A stretch of 6,927 bases of DNA from Bacteroidota bacterium (lineage in GTDB: Bacteria; Bacteroidota; Bacteroidia; Bacteroidales; Prolixibacteraceae), in assembly GCA_030691295.1 (NCBI GenBank), contig JAUYEQ010000031.1, positions 1 to 6,927 on the forward strand. The letters run 5' to 3'. Below the pieces are notes generated by a model, which ran no database searches, was not told where the DNA came from, and saw only the letters and a list, made by a program, of their open reading frames with translations. Made by a program: the position numbers and the translations under genes. Below are positions 1 to 6,767 of the stretch, piece after piece. Within the stretch, counting starts at the first letter, position 1; every line of letters starts with the position of its first letter.

Positions 1-37
1 GGATTCCAAATACCAGGAGTAGTTTTCGCAGTTTCAT
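1..37 (-). CDS. Start of a divergent exported-protein gene (partial, 12 codons)
   Basis: Read on the minus strand, an ATG at 37-35 opens a frame with no stop up to the window edge and encodes MKLRKLLLVFGI. A positively charged start (K2, R4, K5) followed by a leucine-rich hydrophobic run is the usual beginning of a Sec signal peptide, so the gene probably encodes a secreted, lipoprotein or outer-membrane protein. Only 12 codons are visible, so the family cannot be told. It would be transcribed away from the regulator gene that starts at 213, sharing a 175-bp intergenic region with it. A chance open frame of this length is possible; the signal-peptide-like content and the position facing a real gene are the only support. 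Confidence 0.5.
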   Translation of the reverse strand, partial: MKLRKLLLVFGI

Positions 38-93
38 AATTGCTGGTTTTAATTTATGAAGCGAATATCGACAGAATAAAACCAAGCAGAAAT

Positions 94-125
94 TTTTTTC
101 GATGAATTGCCCTGTTTTTTCGATG
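94..125. repeat. 11-bp direct repeat in the divergent intergenic region, possible operator
   Basis: The sequence ttttttcgatg occurs at 94-104 and again, identically, at 115-125. The start-to-start distance is 21 bp, two turns of the DNA helix, so a dimeric or cooperative protein could contact both copies on one face. The pair lies between the divergent left-edge gene and the regulator gene at 213, where an operator would be expected. The T-rich half could be chance in AT-rich DNA; the shared cgatg end and the spacing are what make it notable. Binding by the neighbouring regulator is inference only. Confidence 0.35.
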
Positions 126-159
126 GGGAAGGGAAATTCCAAATCTCTTTACTTTTCTT

Positions 160-167
160 TACATTTG
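160..167 (+). promoter_or_regulatory. Candidate -7 promoter element upstream of the AlbA_2 regulator
   Basis: The octamer tacatttg matches the Bacteroidota -7 consensus TAnnTTTG at every fixed position and lies 45 bp upstream of the ATG at 213. It would place transcription start near 173-176 and give a leader of about 40 nt. I see no TTTG at the expected -33 position (about 137-140), so the match is only half of a promoter. It lies downstream of the 11-bp repeat pair at 94-125, so a protein bound there could act on it. Confidence 0.3.
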
Positions 168-212
168 AAGTAGATAAAAAAAGTCAAATAAATGCTAATT
201 CATTAAAAACGG

Positions 213-1586
213 ATGTTAACGGCAGAGGAATTGAAAGCCATAATTGAAAGTGGCGAAGGCTATAACGCCGAGTTTAAAGTTCGGGTACCAAATAAAGTTA
301 AGGAACTTACGGAGGAAGTCTGTGCCTTCGCCAATGCAGCCGGAGGGGTTCTGGTAATTGGGGTTGACGATGCCAATATTATCCACGGTGTAAATATTGA
401 TAACTCGAAAAGGTCTGCTATTCAAAATTCGTTGAATGATATTAATCCTCACATATACTGCCCAATTTATAACCTTGTTATTGAAGATAAGGTGGTTTGG
501 ATTATTGAAGTTATTTCTGGACCGCAGAAACCATATACCCTTTCTGGAGCAATTTATGTTCGTCAGGGTCCTAATTCACAAAAAATCACCTCAGTTGAGC
601 AAATGCGTGATTTCTTTCAGCAAGCTGACCGTATTTATTTTGATGAAGGATCGTGTAAGGAATTTGACGCAGAAAAGGATATTGATAGAACAAATTTTGA
701 AGAATTCCGAATCGCTGCCGGTTTGTCACAAGCAGTTAGTCGTGAGCAAATTATCCGTAATCTGAAATTGACTCTACCCGATGGAAGGTTTAAAAATGGC
801 GCCGTCCTTTTTTTTGGTTCTTCTCCTGAAAACTTTTTCGAAAAGGCAGTCGTCCGATGTGTGGCATTTGAAAGAACCAATAAAACCCAAATCATTGACG
901 ATAAGGTTTATGGTGGCCCATTAATGCAACAGTTTCATCAAGCCATGCATTGGTTAAAAGGGAAACTGAATATTCGTTACGAAATAGAAGGTTCAGGTCC
1001 GCGAAATGAAATTTGGGAAATTCCTGAAATTGCCTTTAAAGAAGCCATTATCAATGCTTTATCCCATCGTGATTATTACGATAAAGGAGCACGAATTACC
1101 ATAGAATTATTTACAGATCGGGTGGAGATTACCAATCCCGGAGGTTTGGTGAGTGCAATAAGTCCAAAAGATTTTGGAACGAAGAGTCATAGTCGGAATC
1201 CTTTAATTTTTGGATTATTTGAGCGCATGGATATGGTTGAACAAATTGGTTCGGGAATAAGTCGGATACGGGACGAAATTGAGAAAAGCGGCCTTCCTTT
1301 GCCTGAATTTATAACCGAAGGGATGTTTACAGTTAGTTTTAAACGGCCAGAGAAAGATTTTCATAAAGATAATTTTGAAGAAACTAGGGAAGAAACTAGG
1401 GAAGAAACTAGGGAGAAGATTGTTCGCTTGATTAAAGAGAACAATAAAATTACCACTATTGAATTAGCATCTGAAATAGGAATAAGTGAAAAGGGAATAG
1501 AATACCATCTGAAAAAACTTAAATCGGGAAACATACTTAAACGAATTGGTTCAACGAAAGATGGCCAGTGGAAAATTATTGAATAG
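213..1586 (+). CDS. AlbA_2 (Schlafen-type) / divergent ATPase / winged-helix transcriptional regulator, 'RecG-like'
   Basis: This 457-residue soluble protein has the three-part build of proteins often mislabelled as ATP-dependent helicase RecG. Residues ~8-130 are a Schlafen AlbA_2 DNA-binding domain (AEFK at 19-22, FANAAGGVLVIGVDD at 39-53). Residues ~265-375 are a divergent GHKL-type ATPase-like domain (EAIINALSHRDYYD at 276-289, NPGGL at 308-312, a GSG near 346-348). Residues ~401-457 form a winged helix-turn-helix. There are no helicase motifs, so it is not RecG. A charged linker of three identical EETR units (389-400) joins the ATPase and the winged helix. Family members are regarded as DNA-binding regulators; the target and ligand are unknown. 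The ATG at 213 has no clear Shine-Dalgarno site, but the N-terminus begins where the AlbA_2 fold normally starts. By eye the gene is more AT-rich than the peptidase that follows, which may mean an accessory gene. Family confidence is high, role uncertain. Confidence 0.88.
   Translation: MLTAEELKAIIESGEGYNAEFKVRVPNKVKELTEEVCAFANAAGGVLVIGVDDANIIHGVNIDNSKRSAIQNSLNDINPHIYCPIYNLVIEDKVVWIIEVISGPQKPYTLSGAIYVRQGPNSQKITSVEQMRDFFQQADRIYFDEGSCKEFDAEKDIDRTNFEEFRIAAGLSQAVSREQIIRNLKLTLPDGRFKNGAVLFFGSSPENFFEKAVVRCVAFERTNKTQIIDDKVYGGPLMQQFHQAMHWLKGKLNIRYEIEGSGPRNEIWEIPEIAFKEAIINALSHRDYYDKGARITIELFTDRVEITNPGGLVSAISPKDFGTKSHSRNPLIFGLFERMDMVEQIGSGISRIRDEIEKSGLPLPEFITEGMFTVSFKRPEKDFHKDNFEETREETREETREKIVRLIKENNKITTIELASEIGISEKGIEYHLKKLKSGNILKRIGSTKDGQWKIIE
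1377..1412 (+). repeat. Three perfect 12-bp tandem repeats coding for the EETR linker
   Basis: The unit gaagaaactagg is present three times without mismatch at 1377-1388, 1389-1400 and 1401-1412, followed by a partial copy (gagaag). The phase is exactly codon-aligned (GAA GAA ACT AGG = E-E-T-R), so gain or loss of a unit keeps the reading frame and only changes the length of the charged linker between the ATPase-like and winged-helix domains. Identity at every third base points to recent slippage duplication rather than selection on the amino acids alone. Similar charged repeats occur in this linker in other members of the family as I recall them. Confidence 0.9.
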
Positions 1587-1628
1587 AATTTCATTTTTCC
1601 TATTTTAAACAATAAAAAAAATGATCTA

Positions 1629-2900
1629 ATGATAAAAAAAATGTTGAGTTTCTGCCTGATTTCAGTCATGTTGATGAGCTTTTCAGGAGAGAAAAACAAG
1701 CAGAATACCGAAAAGAAAGTTCAGCGCATTCATGATAGGTGCCTGACGGTTGATACGCATTGCGATACGCCGATGCAGATGATTAAACCTGGGTTTAACA
1801 TTCGCGAAGAACACCTGTCACCCAATAGCCGTGTTGATTTGCCCCGGATGAAATCCGGCGGACTGGATGCCATGTTTTTTGCTGCTTTCACCGGACAAAA
1901 ACCGTGCACTGAAGAAAACTACGCGAAAACTCATGCAATTGCCAACCAAATGATTGATTCGCTCCATTCAATGGTTGGCAAAAATCAGGATATTGCCACT
2001 CTGGCGCTGAGCGCGGATGATTTGGCCCGAATTGAAAAAACCGGAAAAAGAGCTGTTTACATCGGTATGGAAAATGGATTTCCGTTGGCGAAAGATATTT
2101 CACGGGTGGAAGAATATTACAAAAAGGGCGTTCGCTACATCACACTTTGCCATTCGTACCACAATGATATCTGCGATTCGTCGAGCGACAGCAAGCCTGC
2201 AGAACACAATGGGGTGAGCGAATTTGGCAAACAGGTAATCGCCGAAATGAATCGACTGGGAATGATGGTAGATGTTTCACATGCTTCGGACAAATCGTTT
2301 TTCGATGTGTTGGAGTATAGCAAAGCGCCGGTAATTGCATCGCACAGCTCGGTTCGGGCGGTAGCCAAACACAACCGCAACATGACCGATGAAATGATTA
2401 AAAAGCTGGCTGAAAAAGGTGGCGTTATTCAGATTTGCCTGTTGGACGACTACATAAAAGAACCCGATACAACTTCGGTCAAATTCAGGAGAATGAAGCA
2501 GGTTATGAAAAAGTACCGTGAAGGTGCAGGAAAAATGACCGACACGGAGCGCGAAGCCTTGTCGAAGGAATGGGAAGAAGTTGGAGCAATGAATCCTGAA
2601 AACCTCCCGACTGTGAAAAACATGGTTGACCACATCGATCATGTTAAAAATCTGGTAGGTATTGATTATGTGGGTATTGGCAGCGATTTCGACGGTGGCG
2701 GCGGTTTGCGCGATTGTGCCGATGTGAGCCAGTTTCCGAACATTACCCGCGAACTGCTCCTGAGAGGTTATTCAGAAAAAGAAATAAGAAAAATTTGGGG
2801 TGGTAACCTGCTGCGTGTTTTTAATGAGGTTGAGAAATATGCAGCGAATTCATCGAATCATCATTCCAAGCTTGAGGCTTCACATAAAGAAAATCATTAA
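1629..2900 (+). CDS. Membrane dipeptidase, peptidase family M19 (renal dipeptidase type), exported
   Basis: This 423-residue zinc hydrolase is predicted to cleave dipeptides, including those with a D-residue at the C-terminal side, outside the cytoplasm. Residues 1-20 form a signal sequence (charged MIKK, then a hydrophobic run). The catalytic set of M19 is complete: H44 and D46 (THCD), bridging E148 (GMENG), H218 (DVSHAS), H239 (IASHSS), R250 (HNRN) and D353 (GIGSDFDG), matching H20, D22, E125, H198, H219, R230 and D288 of human renal dipeptidase. The usual end of the family, WGGNLLRVF, is at 390-398, followed by a tail with four histidines. The signal sequence ends in LMSFSGEK, with Phe18 where a lipoprotein would have Cys. 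The ATG at 1629 lies 42 bp after the regulator, with no Shine-Dalgarno site but an A-rich leader. The two genes may be co-transcribed. A scavenging or peptidoglycan-peptide role is inferred from the family. Confidence 0.95.
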   Translation: MIKKMLSFCLISVMLMSFSGEKNKQNTEKKVQRIHDRCLTVDTHCDTPMQMIKPGFNIREEHLSPNSRVDLPRMKSGGLDAMFFAAFTGQKPCTEENYAKTHAIANQMIDSLHSMVGKNQDIATLALSADDLARIEKTGKRAVYIGMENGFPLAKDISRVEEYYKKGVRYITLCHSYHNDICDSSSDSKPAEHNGVSEFGKQVIAEMNRLGMMVDVSHASDKSFFDVLEYSKAPVIASHSSVRAVAKHNRNMTDEMIKKLAEKGGVIQICLLDDYIKEPDTTSVKFRRMKQVMKKYREGAGKMTDTEREALSKEWEEVGAMNPENLPTVKNMVDHIDHVKNLVGIDYVGIGSDFDGGGGLRDCADVSQFPNITRELLLRGYSEKEIRKIWGGNLLRVFNEVEKYAANSSNHHSKLEASHKENH

Positions 2901-2984
2901 ACTCAAAACTCAGCTTACTGCTTAAAAAAGAGATTTTTATCCTGAAAATCAATGAATGCCGATTCGATTGTTTGAAACGTTCAT

Positions 2985-3015
2985 TTTGCCAACCGCCCAA
3001 AAAATCGTAATTTTA
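2985..3015 (+). promoter_or_regulatory. Candidate promoter for the aminomutase gene (TTTG-N19-TAATTTTA)
   Basis: TTTG at 2985-2988 is followed after 19 bp by TAATTTTA at 3008-3015, which matches the Bacteroidota -33/-7 pattern TTTG / TAnnTTTG except for the last base. Transcription would start near 3021-3024, leaving a leader of about 25-28 nt that contains the ribosome binding site at 3037-3041. A 9-bp direct repeat, tcgtaattt, lies at 3005-3013 (over the -7 element) and 3022-3030 (over the predicted start), so a repressor could cover both. The last mismatch and the AT-rich setting keep confidence modest. Confidence 0.4.
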
Positions 3016-3036
3016 AGAATTTCGTAATTTAGAATT

Positions 3037-3041
3037 AGGAG
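3037..3041 (+). promoter_or_regulatory. Shine-Dalgarno site of the aminomutase gene
   Basis: AGGAG lies seven bases upstream of the ATG at 3049. It is the only clear Shine-Dalgarno sequence in front of any gene in the window; the others have A-rich leaders, as is usual in Bacteroidota. It fixes the start of the aminomutase at 3049. Confidence 0.6.
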
Positions 3042-3048
3042 ATTCAAG

Positions 3049-4587
3049 ATGAATACAGACGATAATTTTTTATTTCAACCAAAAAAATTTAATACGATTG
3101 AATTGTGGAAAGATGTAGCCACTGAACAATGGAACGATCCGAACTGGCAAAAGAAAAACTCCATTCGCACTGTCGCTCAATTAAAACAAGTAATCATCCT
3201 GAACGAACATCAGGAAAAAGAGATACAAAGAACCATAAATACCCTGCAAAAAGAAGGAAAAGAGCCCTTCAGGATAAGTCCTTATTATGCTTCTCTGATG
3301 CAGGAAGATCCTTTTCACCCTGTCTTTTTTTCTGAAAAATCGAATAAACGGCTTGACCCTATATTCTGGCAAAGTGTGCCCACACCGGCAAACCTGTTGT
3401 TTCCTGATGCCGGTTTGGAAGGCGCTATGGACGAAGGTTCGAGGAGTTATGGCGCGGCTTATCAGCGTTACCCGAATCGTGTGGCGCTATTTGTAGCCGA
3501 AAATACAAGCTGTGCATCGTATTGTGTACATTGTCAAAGAGCTAAATCACTGGATAGCACCGTTGATGTCAGCAGTAGTGAAGTCGATAAGGGATTGTTC
3601 TATATTGGTTACAATACGAATATCAACGAAGTTTTGGTAACCGGCGGCGATGCCCTAATGATCAGTGAAAAGCGCTTGCAATATATTCTGGAAGAACTGA
3701 GTAAAATTCCGCATCTCAGGGCAATCCGAATTGCGACCAGAGTGCCTGTTGTTTTGCCTATGGCCATTACCGACGAATTACTTGAACTAATAAAAATATC
3801 AGCAAACAAACACAATACAGGTATCGACAAGTATGTGTATTTTATGACGCACATCAACCATTTTCAGGAAATAACTGAAGATATGGCCAAAGCGGTAAAA
3901 AAAATCACATCGCATGGTTTTACAATCAGGAACCAAACTGTTTTGCTGAATCATGTAAACGATACTTACCGGATACTTGCCGAAACATTCAGGCGGATGT
4001 TCTGGATTGGTGTTCACCCATACTATTTGCTTCAATGCCACAAGGAAAGAGGAATCGTACATTTTATTACTCCAATTCAGGTGGGTAAAATATACATGAA
4101 ACATTTGCAGGGCTGGATTTCCGGTATAACAGTTCCAAGGTACGCTGCGAATATTGAAGGGGGAGGAGGGAAAGTGCTTTTAATGCCGTCGGGACACGAT
4201 ACGCTCAATCAGGAGTCGAATATTGACGATAAAATATCTGAAAGCTATGCAACAATTTCGACCTGGGACAACAAGAAAATTTTCAGGTATGAAGCGCTTG
4301 GCCGTGCAACCAAACTGGAATTTGATGGAGCGGTTAAAATAATGGATTCATTTATTGGAAGAAAAGGGGTTTTTCTTCCCAAAATAATTATTGTTGATGA
4401 AATGGGCAATCACATTGAAACCACCAACCGAACCAAATTGCCCTGCTTCGAAAAAAGCAAAAAATCAGCATTGCTGGATTATAAATTGGCGACCGATGAA
4501 ATGCCATTAACGAATCCTGCTGAAATTGCTGAAATACTTGAAGAAGGGTTTAGAAAATCGAAGTATAGCATTCCGCGTAAACTGTAA
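3049..4587 (+). CDS. KamA-family radical SAM, PLP-dependent amino acid 2,3-aminomutase (not a canonical lysine enzyme)
   Basis: This 512-residue cytoplasmic protein aligns by eye with lysine 2,3-aminomutase (KamA) through the whole catalytic core. The N-terminal part (LWKDVATEQWNDPNWQ, 19-34) matches the KamA opening. The iron-sulfur cluster motif CxxxCxxC is C155, C159, C162. TGGDAL (198-203) is the SAM-binding GG motif, RIATRVPVVLP (227-237) and NQTVLL (295-300) follow, and GGGGK ends in the PLP lysine K375. Two residues differ where KamA binds the side-chain amine of lysine: Asp293 aligns with H331 (QCHKERG) and Asp330 with N368 (ANIEGGGGK). The zinc-binding cysteines of KamA are also missing, and about 100 residues without KamA's CxCxxC replace its short tail. 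The reaction is probably migration of an amino group from C2 to C3, but the substrate is probably not lysine; glutamate is one candidate. At 512 residues it is longer than KamA (about 416). It stands alone, with its own likely promoter. Confidence 0.9.
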   Translation: MNTDDNFLFQPKKFNTIELWKDVATEQWNDPNWQKKNSIRTVAQLKQVIILNEHQEKEIQRTINTLQKEGKEPFRISPYYASLMQEDPFHPVFFSEKSNKRLDPIFWQSVPTPANLLFPDAGLEGAMDEGSRSYGAAYQRYPNRVALFVAENTSCASYCVHCQRAKSLDSTVDVSSSEVDKGLFYIGYNTNINEVLVTGGDALMISEKRLQYILEELSKIPHLRAIRIATRVPVVLPMAITDELLELIKISANKHNTGIDKYVYFMTHINHFQEITEDMAKAVKKITSHGFTIRNQTVLLNHVNDTYRILAETFRRMFWIGVHPYYLLQCHKERGIVHFITPIQVGKIYMKHLQGWISGITVPRYAANIEGGGGKVLLMPSGHDTLNQESNIDDKISESYATISTWDNKKIFRYEALGRATKLEFDGAVKIMDSFIGRKGVFLPKIIIVDEMGNHIETTNRTKLPCFEKSKKSALLDYKLATDEMPLTNPAEIAEILEEGFRKSKYSIPRKL

Positions 4588-4716
4588 TGTATAGTCCTAT
4601 AAATCAGACAAAAAACTCTTTATTTAGACAGTGATAAATTGAATTATTTTGTTATTTCATGAATAATTATTAGTGTGAAATTCAGTATATTTAGGTGAAC
4701 CTTAATAATCACTTAA

Positions 4717-6021
4717 ATGAAAACATACCCATTTTTATTCGTCTTCCTTCTTTGTATTATATCTGCGAGTGCAGATGCCCAAATTGACATCAAAGGAAAA
4801 GTTAAAAACCAATCGTCCAACAGAGCCAATAATAAGGTCGATCAAGGTATTGACAAAGGTTTTGATGCTGTTGAGGATGGTGTAAAAGATCTGTTCAAAA
4901 AGAAAAAAAAGAGTGATGAAGGCGAACAATCTGAAGAACCAGCAGAGGAAAATGAGACAGAAGAACAAGAGCCTGAAGTATCAGATGCAAAACCGGCATC
5001 AGTAACTCCCTCGCTTCAGGCATATTCCAAATTTGATTTTATTCCCGGCGAAAAGGTTATTTTCTACGACGATTTTAGCCAGGATGCCATCGGCGATTTT
5101 CCTGCGCTATGGAATACCAATGGCTCGGCTGAAGTTGTTACTACCAATTTGTTCCCCGGGAACTGGATGAAATTCATAGGCAGAGGTGCTATCTGGTCTG
5201 ATGCTCAGCTACAATTGCCGGAAAATTACACCATCGAATATGATATCATCCCGATCAAAGGTGAGGATGCAAATATGGCAGGATACGATTTTCGGCTGAT
5301 TCAGTGCATCAATCAAAAATCTTATGATAGTGGAGCTGTTCCCGGCAAAGCAGGGTTCCTTTTTTCGATTGAATATTTCGGAAGGCCGAGCTACCGAACC
5401 TATATTAATAGTGATGAAGGCGATGAATTAGGATTGTCGGGGCATAAAGATCAGGAAGATCTCTATCAGAGAGAAAACCAGAAATATCACATTTCCATTT
5501 GGGTGCAAAAAGCCAGGATCAGGTTATATCAGAATGAAACCAAATTGTTCGATTTGCCCCGTGCATTCGCTGTCCCTTCAGTAAAAATGGATCGTATTCG
5601 TTTCGAGGAAGGCGCCGGCATGGTGAGCAACATCCGTATCGCAGTTGGCGCTCCTGATACCCGCAATAAATTAATGACCGAAGGAAAACTGGTCACCTAC
5701 GGAATATATTTCGATGTAAATAAGGACGTTGTAAAACCTGAATCATACGGTACTTTGAAAGATATCGCTGCCGTGTTAAACGAAGTTCCAGATGTGAAAG
5801 TAAAGATATATGGCCATACCGATTCTGACGGTGCCGATGCTGCTAATCTCGACCTTTCGAAACGCCGCGCCGCCTCCGTTAAAGCTGAACTTTCTAAATC
5901 GTTTGGTGTAAATACCGACAGACTCGTTACCGATGGATTGGGCGAAAGCCAACCTGTTGCCCCTAACGATACACCTGTCAATAAAGCCTTGAACCGCAGA
6001 GTTGAATTCATCAAACTTTAA
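4717..6021 (+). CDS. OmpA-family envelope protein with beta-rich middle domain
   Basis: This 434-residue exported protein has four parts. A signal peptide (1-21, cut likely after SADA, leaving Gln22) is followed by a basic stretch rich in K and N (26-65), then an acidic Glu-rich linker (67-90). Residues ~105-312 look like a beta-sandwich, with repeated aromatic strands such as KVIFYDDFS (113-121) and YTIEYDIIPI (171-180), resembling LamG/jelly-roll domains. Residues ~325-434 are an OmpA-type peptidoglycan-binding domain: the GHTDSDG loop has D369 and the KRRA helix has R384, the pair that holds diaminopimelate in OmpA, and the domain ends in the typical NRRVEFIKL. There is no OmpA beta-barrel, so it is probably periplasmic or attached to an outer-membrane complex. 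A TAA directly before the ATG fixes the start. It is probably the first gene of a run of exported-protein genes. The ligand of the middle domain is unknown. Confidence 0.92.
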   Translation: MKTYPFLFVFLLCIISASADAQIDIKGKVKNQSSNRANNKVDQGIDKGFDAVEDGVKDLFKKKKKSDEGEQSEEPAEENETEEQEPEVSDAKPASVTPSLQAYSKFDFIPGEKVIFYDDFSQDAIGDFPALWNTNGSAEVVTTNLFPGNWMKFIGRGAIWSDAQLQLPENYTIEYDIIPIKGEDANMAGYDFRLIQCINQKSYDSGAVPGKAGFLFSIEYFGRPSYRTYINSDEGDELGLSGHKDQEDLYQRENQKYHISIWVQKARIRLYQNETKLFDLPRAFAVPSVKMDRIRFEEGAGMVSNIRIAVGAPDTRNKLMTEGKLVTYGIYFDVNKDVVKPESYGTLKDIAAVLNEVPDVKVKIYGHTDSDGADAANLDLSKRRAASVKAELSKSFGVNTDRLVTDGLGESQPVAPNDTPVNKALNRRVEFIKL

Positions 6022-6040
6022 GAACCATAAAAGCTATATT

Positions 6041-6724
6041 ATGAAAAAATTAATTCTTTTCACATTGATGATCTTTTTTGGAATGGCATTGAAAGCCCAG
6101 GAAATATTTTTCCCGACTAAAGAAGGAACTGTTTTGGTTTACAAATCTTTCGACAAGAAGGACAAGGAAACCAACACGGTGAAGTACACCATCACACATT
6201 TAACCCTTAGTGGAGACGACATGGATATTACCTACCTGATTGAGTCGCTTGACCCGAAGGAGAAGCTGGTATTTAAGGATGAAATTACCATTCATAAGAA
6301 AGGCGATAAGCTCTATTTCGACATGAGCAATTTCATAAACAAAGCTGCTTTCCAGCAAAATGGAGAGATTCCTGCTGAAATTCAGGTTACCGGAAATAAT
6401 ATGGAAGTTCCGTCGAATCCAAAACCTGGCGATGTACTTCCTGATGCAAATGTCGAAATGGCCATGAAATTAGGTTTCGTCAACATGAAAATGTCCGCTC
6501 AGGTTACAAACCGGAAAGTTGAAGCAATTGAAGATATTACAGTTAAAGCCGGTACTTTCAAAGGGTATAAATTCACCAGTGAAGTAAATTCCACGGTAAT
6601 GGGTATGAAAGTTAATTCGAAAAATACCGATTGGTATGCAAAAGGTGTGGGAACTGTTAGAACAGAAAGCTACGATAAAAACGGCAAGCTGCAATCATAC
6701 ACTGAATTGATTGAACTTAAATAG
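6041..6724 (+). CDS. Exported DUF3108-like / TapB-type protein
   Basis: This protein has 227 residues from the ATG at 6041. That start opens directly into a signal peptide (MKKLILFTLMIFFGMALKAQ, cut before or after Gln20). An in-frame ATG at 6002 is possible, but it would add 13 hydrophilic residues in front of the signal peptide and overlap the upstream gene by 20 bases, so 6041 is preferred. The mature part begins with FFPTKEGTVLVYKSFD and is rich in beta strands. It ends with TVKAGTFKGYKF, DWYAKGVGTVRTESYD and a LQSYTELIEL tail, the pattern I associate with DUF3108-like/TapB proteins, whose biochemical role is not known to me. No catalytic motif is visible and there are no cysteines in the mature part. 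It starts 19 bp after the OmpA-like gene, so co-transcription and a shared envelope function are likely but inferred. Confidence 0.8.
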   Translation: MKKLILFTLMIFFGMALKAQEIFFPTKEGTVLVYKSFDKKDKETNTVKYTITHLTLSGDDMDITYLIESLDPKEKLVFKDEITIHKKGDKLYFDMSNFINKAAFQQNGEIPAEIQVTGNNMEVPSNPKPGDVLPDANVEMAMKLGFVNMKMSAQVTNRKVEAIEDITVKAGTFKGYKFTSEVNSTVMGMKVNSKNTDWYAKGVGTVRTESYDKNGKLQSYTELIELK

Positions 6725-6767
6725 ATTAATTAACAGAAAATTTGATAATGGAATCAAGACTCTAGAT

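Noticed and set aside
213..1586. Possible RecG helicase or antiphage defence gene
   Set aside because: No helicase motifs are present, and no nuclease, toxin or other defence partner lies beside it. The AlbA_2 / ATPase-like / winged-helix layout fits a regulator.
1361..1699. Minus-strand open frame across the regulator-dipeptidase junction
   Set aside because: It overlaps the winged-helix region and the signal peptide of two real genes and translates the EETR repeat as a LVSS repeat; a by-product of the tandem repeat.
2277..2642. Minus-strand open frame of about 120 codons inside the dipeptidase gene
   Set aside because: It lies wholly within a strongly supported M19 gene and its product shows no recognisable motif; it is a shadow frame.
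2932..2950. Hairpin gatttt / aaaatc after the dipeptidase gene as a terminator
   Set aside because: The stem is 6 bp and almost all A-T, with no T-run after it on the plus strand. A T-run exists only on the minus strand, where no gene ends.
4590..4601. Dyad tatag-tc-ctata just after the aminomutase stop codon
   Set aside because: The loop of two bases is too short for an RNA hairpin and 5-bp AT arms are expected by chance; no T-run follows.
4588..4716. Promoter for the OmpA-like gene (tatattta at 4686-4693)
   Set aside because: It matches seven of eight positions counting the two free ones, but no TTTG lies at a suitable distance upstream; too weak to list although a promoter is expected in this gap.
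5697..6014. Minus-strand open frame of 105 codons over the OmpA domain
   Set aside because: The plus strand encodes a complete OmpA domain with key residues; the minus-strand product is low-complexity Ser/Thr-rich without family features.
6002..6040. Upstream in-frame ATG extending the DUF3108-like protein by 13 residues
   Set aside because: It would put a hydrophilic stretch before a perfect signal peptide and overlap the OmpA-like gene; the ATG at 6041 explains the sequence better.
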